Of a DNA stretch of 18,062 nucleotides, positions 1 to 5,469 are shown one piece after another (within the stretch, counting starts at the first letter, position 1; each line of letters begins with the position of its first letter). Source of the DNA: Campylobacteraceae bacterium (GTDB lineage: Bacteria; Campylobacterota; Campylobacteria; Campylobacterales; Sulfurovaceae); contig JALSHP010000188.1 in assembly GCA_026982175.1 (NCBI GenBank), positions 1 through 18,062 of the forward strand, read 5' to 3'. The notes beneath the pieces are model-generated. The model was not told where the DNA came from and did not search any database. It saw only the letters and a list, made by a program, of their open reading frames with translations. A program made the translations under genes and the position numbers.

Positions 1-2
1 TG

Positions 3-140
3 GCATTTGAGATAGGAGAGCATGAATTTGATTTACCAGAGGTGTTGGCTGAACCTTTAGATGAAGTGCTTTTTGCTTTAGAAACTTATGACACTTATGC
101 TAAGATGATTGAGAATTTTCCTGATGTAAAAGAAATATAA
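3..140 (+). CDS. C-terminal 45 residues of an unrecognised protein (5' end outside window)
   Basis: An open frame enters from the left edge and stops at TAA 138-140, giving about 45 acidic, probably helical residues that end in DVKEI. The stop shares its last base with the ATG of the next gene (TAATG), so the two are almost certainly translated from one mRNA. No motif in the visible tail identifies a family. It has no signal, cysteine pair or membrane segment. Its function may be linked to the cysteine-rich protein downstream, but that rests on operon position alone. Confidence 0.7.
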   Translation, partial: AFEIGEHEFDLPEVLAEPLDEVLFALETYDTYAKMIENFPDVKEI

Positions 141-388
141 TGAAATTTAGCCTAAACCCTAAAAAGTACGATGATGTAAGTACCCTAAGTGACAATGATT
201 TGATTTGCTACTGTTGTGATGTGGACAAGCAGAGCATTGTCAAAGCAATTAAAAATGGAAGTCGAACACTCAAAGAGATTAAAGCTACTACCGCGGCTTG
301 TACAGGTGATGAGTGTGCCATTGTTAATCCTAATAAACGTTGCTGTTCTAAGGAGATTAAGCAGTTGATTAAGCTTGTGAGCTTATAG
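140..388 (+). CDS. BFD-like [2Fe-2S]-binding small protein, variant cysteine spacing
   Basis: This 82-residue soluble protein resembles the bacterioferritin-associated ferredoxin (BFD) / [2Fe-2S]-binding fold. It has a CYC motif (Cys23, Cys25, with Cys26 adjacent), then a helical stretch with the typical pattern IVKAIKNGSRTLKEIK (about residues 33-48), then a second cysteine group. Classical BFD domains use CxC plus CxxC. Here the second group is Cys54-x4-Cys59, followed by a CC pair at 68-69, for seven cysteines in all. Binding of an iron-sulfur cluster or another metal is inferred. BFD domains commonly act as electron carriers or as modules of larger redox enzymes, but nothing here shows the partner. 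The ATG overlaps the stop of the upstream gene by one base. The fold assignment is fairly firm; the cluster type is uncertain. Confidence 0.65.
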   Translation: MKFSLNPKKYDDVSTLSDNDLICYCCDVDKQSIVKAIKNGSRTLKEIKATTAACTGDECAIVNPNKRCCSKEIKQLIKLVSL

Positions 389-399
389 AAAACAAAAAT

Positions 400-440
400 C
401 CTAACATTTAAAATATTTCTTATGGCTCTTTAGGTTTTTT
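400..440 (+). terminator. Possible weak intrinsic terminator after the BFD-like gene
   Basis: CCTAA at 400-404 can pair with TTAGG at 430-434, and flanking A-rich (394-398) and T-rich (435-440) runs can extend the stem past one mismatch. Six Ts follow the stem. The loop is long (25 nt), so this is a tentative call. Confidence 0.35.
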
Positions 441-474
441 ATCGTTAAAATGGTGAAAAATTTAAGGACAAAGT

Positions 475-1005
475 ATGAAAAATATTATTTTAAGCATCTT
501 GGCTTCTACAGCGATGATGTCAGCAGGAAGTTTTACGTTAGAGAGTGACGATTTAGAAGGGCAATTAAGTGATAAACAAGAGTTTAACGGTTTTGGTTGT
601 AGTGGCGAAAATAAATCGCCCCAATTACATTGGAAAGATGCCCCAAAAGGCACAAAAAGTTTTGCCATAACTGTCTATGACCCAGATGCACCCACAGGGA
701 GTGGATGGTGGCATTGGTTGGTGGTGAATATTCCCAATAATACTAAGAAAATTGCCACAGATGCTTCAGCTAAAAAGCTTTTGCCCAAAGGTTCACTTGA
801 AACGTTGACCGATTATGGTATCTCTGCTTTTGGTGGTGCTTGTCCTCCAAAAGGTGACAAAGACCATACCTATGTGTTTACGGTTTATGCTTTAGATGTT
901 GAAAAGTTAGACTTAAAAGCCAAGAGTGACAGTGCTGTTGTGGGCTACATGATAAACAAACATATGATTAGAAAGGCTACGATAATCTCTTATTATGGGC
1001 GTTAG
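475..1005 (+). CDS. Exported YbhB/YbcL-family (PEBP, Raf kinase inhibitor-like) protein
   Basis: This 176-residue protein belongs to the phosphatidylethanolamine-binding protein superfamily, YbhB/YbcL branch. The signatures are clear: DPDAP at residues 69-73, the WHW stretch at 79-81 leading into VVNIP, and GGACPPKGDKDH at 120-131 followed by YVFTVYALD. Together these form the conserved anion/ligand pocket. The N-terminus (MKNIILSILASTAMMSAGS) looks like a signal peptide, so the mature protein is probably periplasmic. Bacterial members bind small anionic or lipid ligands, but their physiological role is mostly unknown. The ATG at 475 has AAGGA at 464-468. The gene stands alone, and a possible -10 (TAAAAT, 446-451) lies close upstream. 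Family assignment is confident; ligand and role are not known. Confidence 0.92.
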   Translation: MKNIILSILASTAMMSAGSFTLESDDLEGQLSDKQEFNGFGCSGENKSPQLHWKDAPKGTKSFAITVYDPDAPTGSGWWHWLVVNIPNNTKKIATDASAKKLLPKGSLETLTDYGISAFGGACPPKGDKDHTYVFTVYALDVEKLDLKAKSDSAVVGYMINKHMIRKATIISYYGR

Positions 1006-1084
1006 GATTTAAAAAAGCTCATATAAAGTATATTATTGTTTTTTAATGTTTAAAACTATTATTTTATATTAAGCAATAAAATGA

Positions 1085-1090
1085 TATACT
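1085..1090 (+). promoter_or_regulatory. Candidate -10 element for the 103-residue exported protein
   Basis: TATACT lies 28 bases before the GTG start, inside a strongly AT-rich stretch. No convincing -35 is visible, which is usual for vegetative promoters in Campylobacterota. An AAGGAG ribosome-binding site follows at 1108-1113. Confidence 0.35.
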
Positions 1091-1118
1091 TATTTATCAC
1101 TATAAATAAGGAGACATT

Positions 1119-1430
1119 GTGTTTAAATATATCACTATATTCATGTTGATAGGTATTAATCTTTTATCAGCAGAAAATATTCAAGCTACGCAAGTTACTC
1201 AATCTATTAGTAGATTAGAGGCGAACAATCAGGTACTAGCTTTACAATTAGAAGCGATTGAATTGAAGAAAAGGATTATTGAGATGGAAAACTTTATTGC
1301 AAATAATCAGCTAAAAAAAGAGAAGGAGTCAAAACGTGCAATAGCCATTGCCCAATTTCGTAGTGAATTGAGAGCAAGTCGTAACCGTTCACGACAGAGA
1401 CAAGTTAGTCACTATAGTAGTTATCGCTAA
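1119..1430 (+). CDS. Small exported coiled-coil protein with a basic Arg/Ser tail, unknown function
   Basis: This 103-residue protein is not recognised. It starts at GTG 1119, supported by a strong AAGGAG five bases upstream; no ATG in the frame is as well placed. Residues 1-18 form a signal peptide with a likely cut after LLSA, so the product is probably periplasmic. Residues about 25-80 are rich in Leu/Ile/Glu/Lys/Gln with heptad-like spacing, suggesting an amphipathic or coiled-coil helix. The last 25 residues are very basic (RASRNRSRQRQ) and end in SHYSSYR. A basic tail on an exported coil could contact peptidoglycan, lipopolysaccharide or an acidic partner; that is inference only. A clear intrinsic terminator follows, so it is a single-gene unit. 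Confidence 0.7.
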   Translation: MFKYITIFMLIGINLLSAENIQATQVTQSISRLEANNQVLALQLEAIELKKRIIEMENFIANNQLKKEKESKRAIAIAQFRSELRASRNRSRQRQVSHYSSYR

Positions 1431-1448
1431 GCGTTTATAGCCTTTATA

Positions 1449-1487
1449 ATTATAGAGCATTTATAAGTGCTCTATAATCTCTTTTTT
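1449..1487 (+). terminator. Intrinsic terminator of the 103-residue exported protein gene
   Basis: Perfect 11-base arms (ATTATAGAGCA at 1449-1459 and its complement at 1468-1478) enclose an 8-base loop, and a run of six Ts follows at 1482-1487. It begins 19 bases after the stop codon. Confidence 0.85.
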
Positions 1488-1525
1488 ACCACTCTTTCAG
1501 GGTTCTTACTAAAATATATTTCAAT

Positions 1526-1555
1526 TTGACATATTTATAATATATTAAATATTAT
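1526..1555 (+). promoter_or_regulatory. Candidate promoter for the 153-residue gene
   Basis: TTGACA at 1526-1531 and TATTAT at 1550-1555 are separated by 18 bases. A second possibility is the extended -10 TGATACAAT ending at 1566. Either would place the start of transcription shortly before the AAAAAGGA ribosome-binding site (1581-1588). Confidence 0.5.
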
Positions 1556-1594
1556 TTTGATACAATTTGAAATATTATTTAAAAAGGATTACAA

Positions 1595-2056
1595 ATGTCA
1601 CTTAAAAATAGATATTTTGACATTATTCGTGAGGATGTTTTTTCGGAAGATGGAGATTTAATATTAGATAATTATGTTGAAGAGTTTAACCCTTATGCTG
1701 TTAAGAAAAAAACAAAACAGTATGCTAACTTTGGAGAGATTCAACTTTTAGATTTTTCTATGAAAGCGACAAATAGTAAAAAGAAAGATAGAGAGTTTCA
1801 TATTAAATATTTACAGGCACAAGAGGCGATTGCCTTAAAAGTTTTACACACAGTGCCTATACTTCAAACAGAAGTTTCAGACGTTTTGGGTGGCTATGAC
1901 ACACTCTCACCTTTACTTAAAAATTTAACCTATGGCGATACCGAATTAGCTGTTTGGATAGTTGAGGGTTCAACGTATGTATTGGTCAATGCAGGACAAG
2001 GAGATAGCTCTTGCAACTTGTTGTTTTTTTGTCGTATAGAAGAGCCAAAAGTTTAA
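1595..2056 (+). CDS. Conserved-looking hypothetical cytoplasmic protein, 153 residues
   Basis: I do not recognise a family. The protein has no signal peptide or membrane segment. Residues 1-60 are mixed and charged with a lysine cluster (KKKTK, 37-41). Residues 60-95 look helical and basic (SKKKDR, then an AQEAIALKVL helix). The C-terminal third (about 115-150) is hydrophobic and beta-like and contains WIVEGSTYVLVNAGQGDSSC, with a second cysteine at 146. The start ATG is supported by AAAAAGGA seven bases upstream. It has its own promoter-like sequence and a strong hairpin right at its stop, so it is probably monocistronic. Codon use is like the neighbouring genes, with no sign of recent transfer. 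Real gene: likely. Function: unknown. Confidence 0.65.
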   Translation: MSLKNRYFDIIREDVFSEDGDLILDNYVEEFNPYAVKKKTKQYANFGEIQLLDFSMKATNSKKKDREFHIKYLQAQEAIALKVLHTVPILQTEVSDVLGGYDTLSPLLKNLTYGDTELAVWIVEGSTYVLVNAGQGDSSCNLLFFCRIEEPKV

Positions 2057-2087
2057 CTTAGAGTGACGCTAAGAGTCACTCTAAGTT
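2055..2087. terminator. Bidirectional hairpin terminator between convergent genes
   Basis: Perfect 13-base arms (2055-2067 and 2075-2087) with a 7-base loop sit between two convergent genes. The left arm begins within the TAA stop of the plus-strand gene, and the stop of the minus-strand gene lies 10 bases beyond the right arm. No long T-run follows on the plus strand. On the minus strand a short AAACTTTTGG stretch follows, so efficiency is unclear. Confidence 0.65.
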
Positions 2088-2096
2088 GTGTAAGTC

Positions 2097-2855
2097 TTAT
2101 TTATAAGCGTTTGCAATGTCTGCTTCAATTTTATCTGGAATATCAGAAATTTTCATAAACTGTCCCATAGTAAGTTGTGGTAAGGAGAGTGCTAAGTAGA
2201 ACTTTGGATTCATTATCTTAACTTGATTTGAAGAGACCAATGCTTCATAAGGTAAAATTTGAGAGTTATTGGTTTGGTGTAGCGTTGTTAAAAATCCACT
2301 GGTTGATGGGCTTAACTTATGTCCAACTAATATCACACCATTTGGTAATGTAAGACGATAGAGAATGTTTTCATTACCTGCTACCTTTTCATAAACTTTA
2401 TCAGTGTCATTAACACTAATGGCATCTGAAAAACAAGGCATTCCCATCATGAAATGATACCCTGGAATATCACTTGCTTCTAACTTTTCACTTGAGCCTT
2501 TTAACTCTCCGAGTGCTTTTTTTAATGAATCAATGGTAGACTTAAATTGCCCTTTACTATAAGCACCATCAAGATAAGCAGGAGCAAAGTAAGCAGGATT
2601 CTGAACCCTCACATCAGAACCTCCAACATAAACTTGTAGTGTCGCAAGATAGGTATTGGTTGCTTGTAATTCAGGGTTGGTAATGGTAATGACATTGTTA
2701 GTAGTAGCTAAAACATCAAAGCCATTGGCTTTTAATTTTGATTGAGCTTCATTTGCAGAGGTAGCATTTCCTATTAAATAGGTAGAGACACTTTCTGCCA
2801 TAGTGGATGTAGTCAATAGTGCTAAAGTAGCTACTGTTGTGATAATTTTCTTCAT
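2097..2855 (-). CDS. Periplasmic protein of unknown function with repeated NP motifs
   Basis: This 252-residue protein has a textbook signal peptide (MKKIITTVATLALLTTSTMA, likely cut before ESVS) and no other membrane segment, so it is probably periplasmic. I do not recognise a named family; parts loosely recall DUF302-type proteins, but I would not assign it. Two segments resemble each other: residues 81-104 (DVRVQNPAYF ... KGQF) and 211-233 (QVKIMNPKFY ... MGQF). A third, weaker version is at 54-69 (NVITITNPELQ). This suggests an internally duplicated domain. One cysteine (Cys141) is in the mature part. The ATG is preceded by AAAGGAAG at good spacing. AT-rich -10-like sequence lies upstream on the same strand. 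The gene appears monocistronic. Confidence 0.75.
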   Translation of the reverse strand: MKKIITTVATLALLTTSTMAESVSTYLIGNATSANEAQSKLKANGFDVLATTNNVITITNPELQATNTYLATLQVYVGGSDVRVQNPAYFAPAYLDGAYSKGQFKSTIDSLKKALGELKGSSEKLEASDIPGYHFMMGMPCFSDAISVNDTDKVYEKVAGNENILYRLTLPNGVILVGHKLSPSTSGFLTTLHQTNNSQILPYEALVSSNQVKIMNPKFYLALSLPQLTMGQFMKISDIPDKIEADIANAYK

Positions 2856-2968
2856 GATCTTCCTTTAAAATCTAATCTAGTAGCTAGTTTAACGACTATT
2901 TCCTTAACATATAGTAATAATATAAGTTATTTTAATGGTTTTAGAAAAGGGAAAGTTTTGGTAATAAA

Positions 2969-3056
2969 TGGCTGACAGGAAGAGATTCGAACTCTCGGTG
3001 GGTTGCCCCACACAGACGTTCCAGGTCTGCACCTTCGACCACTCGGACACCTGTCA
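2969..3056 (-). tRNA. tRNA-Ser, anticodon GGA, CCA encoded
   Basis: On the minus strand the gene folds into a class II tRNA. The acceptor stem is TGACAGG/CCTGTCA (3050-3056 with 2973-2979). The anticodon stem CAGAC/GTCTG encloses the loop CTGGAAC (3018-3024), giving anticodon GGA (3020-3022), which reads UCC and UCU serine codons. A long variable arm (TGTGGGGCAACCCACC) and a T-arm with TTCGAAT follow. The discriminator is G, and the 3' CCA is encoded (2969-2971). The long variable arm and the anticodon together make the serine identity firm. Confidence 0.96.
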
Positions 3057-3083
3057 ACAGTTACTTCATAAGTGAAGAGTGGA

Positions 3084-3089
3084 ATTATA
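3084..3089 (-). promoter_or_regulatory. -10 element of the tRNA-Ser gene
   Basis: Read on the minus strand this is a perfect TATAAT in the context TTGAGTATAATTCC, ending 28 bases before the mature tRNA 5' end. No clear -35 is seen. A small hairpin (CTTCA/TGAAG, 3064-3077) lies in the short leader. Confidence 0.6.
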
Positions 3090-3142
3090 CTCAATAAATT
3101 TTAAAATCTGATAAATTTAACCTATTATAAGTAATCCTTGGT

Positions 3143-3148
3143 TATTAT
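3143..3148 (+). promoter_or_regulatory. Candidate -10 element of the SRP RNA gene
   Basis: TATTAT here would start transcription near 3155, which matches the 5' strand of the closing helix of the SRP RNA. Another TATTAT at 3123-3128 is an alternative that would need 5' processing. Confidence 0.45.
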
Positions 3149-3154
3149 TTCCTT

Positions 3155-3256
3155 GCTCCTTTTAGACCTATGCAACGGCATTGGTGGACAACGGGTCAGG
3201 ATGGGAACATAGCAGCCCACCCACCCTTGCTGTGTGCCGTAGGTATCTGAAAGGGG
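3155..3256 (+). ncRNA. ffs: Small signal recognition particle RNA (4.5S type)
   Basis: The universally conserved domain IV is complete: GGTCAGG at 3194-3200, ATG (3201-3203), the GGAA tetraloop (3204-3207), CAT (3208-3210), then AGCAGCC. The AUG and CAU strands pair, as expected for the symmetric and asymmetric loops that bind Ffh. The ends close with CCTTTTAGA (3158-3166) pairing to TCTGAAAGG (3246-3254), and the next block CCTA (3167-3170) pairs with TAGG (3240-3243). The RNA pairs with Ffh to deliver nascent membrane proteins to FtsY and SecYEG. It is about 100 nt, the short bacterial form with no Alu domain. Exact ends are estimated from the pairing. Confidence 0.93.
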
Positions 3257-3270
3257 TCTTTCCCCTTTTT
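3250..3270 (+). terminator. Intrinsic terminator of the SRP RNA gene
   Basis: AAAGGGG (3250-3256) pairs with CCCCTTT beginning at 3262 across a five-base loop, and the transcript ends in five Ts (3266-3270). The left arm overlaps the 3' strand of the SRP RNA closing helix, so the two structures compete. The hairpin also lies just past the stop of the convergent minus-strand ATPase gene. Confidence 0.85.
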
Positions 3271-3280
3271 ATATTCTTTA

Positions 3281-4378
3281 TTATTCCCTTTCATCATTAA
3301 TCACCACCCATTCATAAAATGGTAATGCTTCAAATAGTATATCTTCAATCGAAAACTCAAAACTACTTGCAATAGTGATAATGGATACTTTAGTAATTTT
3401 TCCTTTCTTATATATAGAGAATTTATTATGTGCTTTTTTCCAAAAACTCTCTTCTGTTTCAAAGGGGGTAGGGAGTATGAGATTCTTCTCATTGGTAATA
3501 TAACTGTTAATACCAAAACTATTAAAGGGTATATTATGTTTGAGTAGAGAGAGGGCAACCATGGTTTCAAACTGTTTGGGAAAGTTTTGGCTAAGGCTTA
3601 AGTATTTAGCAAGAGCAAAGTCAAAAAAGAGCAGTTTTTTCTGTTTAGGATTTTCACTATCAAAAATAAAAGTAATAATGTTTCGTTCTTCCAAAGATTT
3701 AATCTGTTTGTAGATTAAGTCTTTAGAAATTTTGTAACGCTCTTTGGCGTGGGTGTAGAGTTGAAAAGTTGTAACGGTTGCTCCATTGAAATGAGCCAAT
3801 ACGGTGAGTAGTTTCTGTTCAGAGGGGCTAAAGTGACTGTATAAAAAGTTTAAAAAGAGTTGCTCTTTAGGTGTCGTTTGAATGGCGAGTTGAGGTAAAG
3901 TACCTTGGCGTAAAAATTGGTTAAAGATTTGTTTCTCTGTTCCTCGCTTTTGAAAAGCAAAAAACTCTTCGTAGTCGAGTAGAGGTAGATTTAACTTTTC
4001 AAAATCTTCTTGATAATTATAATCAGTAGAAGAGAGGATAATTAGTTGTTGCACTTGTGGTAAGATTTCAAAATATTCATGCATATAGTGGTCAAGGACA
4101 AGATAGTGAATCTCATTGGCTTCTACAAAGCTTTGAACATCTTCTTCCATAATGTCTAAAAAAGCAAACTTTGGGTCTTTAAAATCTATATAAAGTATCT
4201 CTTCACTATCAAAACTCATAAGATAATCAAGAACCAAAGAGGTTTTTCCTGAAGCAGGTGAGCCATAAATAAAAATTTTGGGACTATTTGAAATAGTAAA
4301 TTTTCTTGGCTGATAGTCGTTTATGTTATTGTTTCGGTCGTAAAAGTATTCTAGTAGTTGCATGGCTAAGTTTAGCAT
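3281..4378 (-). CDS. P-loop ATPase of the AAA_14/DUF4143-like type
   Basis: This 365-residue cytoplasmic protein has a clear Walker A, GSPASGKTS at residues 39-47, a Walker B-like strand ending at Asp96 (HYLVLDHY) and a sensor-1-like strand LIILSSTDY at 112-120. The following LLDYEEFFAF and FNQFLRQGTLPQ (about 133-163) match the layout of AAA_14 ATPases. Residues about 180-240 look like a winged helix. The C-terminal part (KKLLFFDFALAKYL ... ETMVALSLL) resembles DUF4143, but the usual nuclease-like EVDF motif is not apparent. The physiological role of this family is poorly known. The start is uncertain: ATG 4378 has a GGA 13 bases upstream inside a hairpin, and Met6 (4363) has no better site. 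The gene is monocistronic, convergent with the SRP RNA and divergent from the ribosomal operon. Confidence 0.82.
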   Translation of the reverse strand: MLNLAMQLLEYFYDRNNNINDYQPRKFTISNSPKIFIYGSPASGKTSLVLDYLMSFDSEEILYIDFKDPKFAFLDIMEEDVQSFVEANEIHYLVLDHYMHEYFEILPQVQQLIILSSTDYNYQEDFEKLNLPLLDYEEFFAFQKRGTEKQIFNQFLRQGTLPQLAIQTTPKEQLFLNFLYSHFSPSEQKLLTVLAHFNGATVTTFQLYTHAKERYKISKDLIYKQIKSLEERNIITFIFDSENPKQKKLLFFDFALAKYLSLSQNFPKQFETMVALSLLKHNIPFNSFGINSYITNEKNLILPTPFETEESFWKKAHNKFSIYKKGKITKVSIITIASSFEFSIEDILFEALPFYEWVVINDERE

Positions 4379-4389
4379 AAAATACTATT

Positions 4390-4408
4390 TTTCCTTTTAA
4401 AAAGGAAA
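4390..4408 (-). promoter_or_regulatory. Hairpin covering the ribosome-binding site of the ATPase gene
   Basis: TTTCCTTT (4390-4397) and AAAGGAAA (4401-4408) are perfect 8-base arms around a 3-base loop. On the minus strand the only AAGGA in front of the ATPase ATG lies in this hairpin, so folding could reduce translation. It could also be chance in AT-rich sequence. Confidence 0.4.
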
Positions 4409-4469
4409 TAAAATTTAATTTTTGGCTAAAAATAGCATAGAATACACCTTAGATAAAAGTCTATTTTAG

Positions 4470-4475
4470 TATAAT
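4470..4475 (+). promoter_or_regulatory. -10 element of the S10-spc ribosomal operon promoter
   Basis: A perfect TATAAT in the context TTTTAGTATAATTGCG lies 89 bases before the rpsJ start, with T-rich blocks upstream in place of a clear -35, as in Campylobacterota vegetative promoters. It implies an untranslated leader of about 80 nt. No other equally good promoter is seen before rpsJ. Confidence 0.75.
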
Positions 4476-4491
4476 TGCGTTCCAAAATTTA

Positions 4492-4540
4492 GTTAGGAGC
4501 TAAAAATCCATGTGAAAGCATTGGTTTTTCGTAACCTAAC
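4492..4540 (+). promoter_or_regulatory. Structured 5' leader of the ribosomal operon, candidate autoregulatory element
   Basis: GTTAGG (4492-4497) pairs with CCTAAC (4535-4540). Inside, AAAAATCCATG (4502-4512) pairs with CATTGGTTTTT (4519-4529) through ten pairs, one a G-U wobble, plus one C/U mismatch, closed by the loop TGAAAG. The two helices are separated by an internal loop (AGCT against CGTAA). It sits between the promoter and the rpsJ ribosome-binding site (AAGG, about 4552-4555). In gamma-proteobacteria L4 represses the S10 operon through its leader; a similar role here is inferred from position and structure only. Confidence 0.5.
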
Positions 4541-4563
4541 GAGTTCTTTATAAGGTAAATTAA

Positions 4564-4878
4564 ATGGAAAAAATTAGACTTAAGCTTAAAGCTTATGATC
4601 ATCGTGTTTTAGACAGATCAGTTGCTTCTATTGTAGAAGCTGTTAAACGTACAGGTGCAGAACTTATTGGCCCAATTCCAATGCCAACTAAGATTAAAAA
4701 GTACACTGTTCTTAAATCTCCTCACGTTAACAAAGATGCGAGAGAGCAATTTGAGATTAGAATTCACGCAAGAATGATTGATATTGTTTCAGCCACTTCA
4801 GACACTATAGATTCACTTATGAAACTAGACCTGGCACCAGAAGTTGATGTTGAAATTAGATCAATGGATGCAAAATAG
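4564..4878 (+). CDS. rpsJ: Small subunit ribosomal protein S10
   Basis: The 104-residue product matches uS10 over its full length: N-terminal KIRLKLKAYDHRVLD, the conserved PIPMPTK loop (38-44) and HVNKDAREQFEIR (54-66). S10 sits in the 30S head, and in many bacteria it also acts in transcription antitermination as NusE. It is the first gene of the operon, starting at ATG 4564 after AAGG. It is followed six bases later by rplC, whose ribosome-binding site (AGGAG) begins at the stop codon of rpsJ. Length and residues are typical, with nothing odd. Confidence 0.98.
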   Translation: MEKIRLKLKAYDHRVLDRSVASIVEAVKRTGAELIGPIPMPTKIKKYTVLKSPHVNKDAREQFEIRIHARMIDIVSATSDTIDSLMKLDLAPEVDVEIRSMDAK

Positions 4879-4884
4879 GAGTAG

Positions 4885-5469
4885 ATGATGGAATTTATTA
4901 TTGAAAAAGTAGGTATGAGCAGAACTGTTGGTGTTCCAAGTATTGCTGTTACACTTTTAAAAGTTATCGAAACTAAAGTATGTGAAGTACGTGAAGATGG
5001 TAAAGCAGTAGTAGCTTACCACAGCAGCAAAAAAATCAATAAAAGTATCGAAGGGCAACAAGCTAAATTCGGTATCGACAAAGAGTTTAATAAGTTTATG
5101 ACAATTAACGTGGCAGAGGGTACAGAAGCTGGTGATTATTCAGCTGAAGCACTTGCATCAGCTGAGTTAGTTAAAACTTCATTAAACACTAAAGGTCGTG
5201 GTTTTGCTGGTGGTATGAAACGTCACAACTTCGGTGGTGGTCCAGCTTCTCATGGTCATAGATTTGGTAGAAGAATTGGTTCTATTGGTAATGCTGAATG
5301 GCCAGGACGTGTACAAAAAGGTAAAAAAATGCCTGGACAGTACGGAAACACACAAGTTACAGTTAAAAATGATGTTATCTCATTTGACGCTGAAAACGGA
5401 ATTTTAGTATTAAAAGGTTCAATCCCTGGACACAATGGTGCTCGTGGATTGGTAAGGATTGTTAAATAA
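4885..5469 (+). CDS. rplC: Large subunit ribosomal protein L3
   Basis: This 194-residue uL3 nucleates 50S assembly and reaches the peptidyl-transferase centre. The signature runs GRGFAGGMKRHNFGGGPASHG (about 104-124), then SIGNAEWPGRVQKGKKMPG (133-151). In Escherichia coli the equivalent loop SIGQNQTPG carries the methylated glutamine made by PrmB; here both glutamines are replaced, so that modification should be absent. Two ATGs are adjacent (4885, 4888) after AGGAGTAG; I keep the first, though the second fits as well. The stop TAA overlaps the rplD ATG by one base. The protein is slightly shorter than the E. coli one. Confidence 0.97.
   Translation: MMEFIIEKVGMSRTVGVPSIAVTLLKVIETKVCEVREDGKAVVAYHSSKKINKSIEGQQAKFGIDKEFNKFMTINVAEGTEAGDYSAEALASAELVKTSLNTKGRGFAGGMKRHNFGGGPASHGHRFGRRIGSIGNAEWPGRVQKGKKMPGQYGNTQVTVKNDVISFDAENGILVLKGSIPGHNGARGLVRIVK

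Noticed and set aside
462..668. A 68-residue minus-strand frame opposite the PEBP gene
   Set aside because: Antisense shadow of a gene with clear family motifs; no start signals.
1006..1118. A possible extra small gene or RNA in the gap after the PEBP gene
   Set aside because: The sequence is AT-rich with stops in all frames and no paired structure beyond promoter-like boxes.
3301..3570. An 89-residue minus-strand open frame
   Set aside because: It lies within the ATPase gene in another frame of the same strand, has no ribosome-binding site, and its composition is that of a frame shadow.
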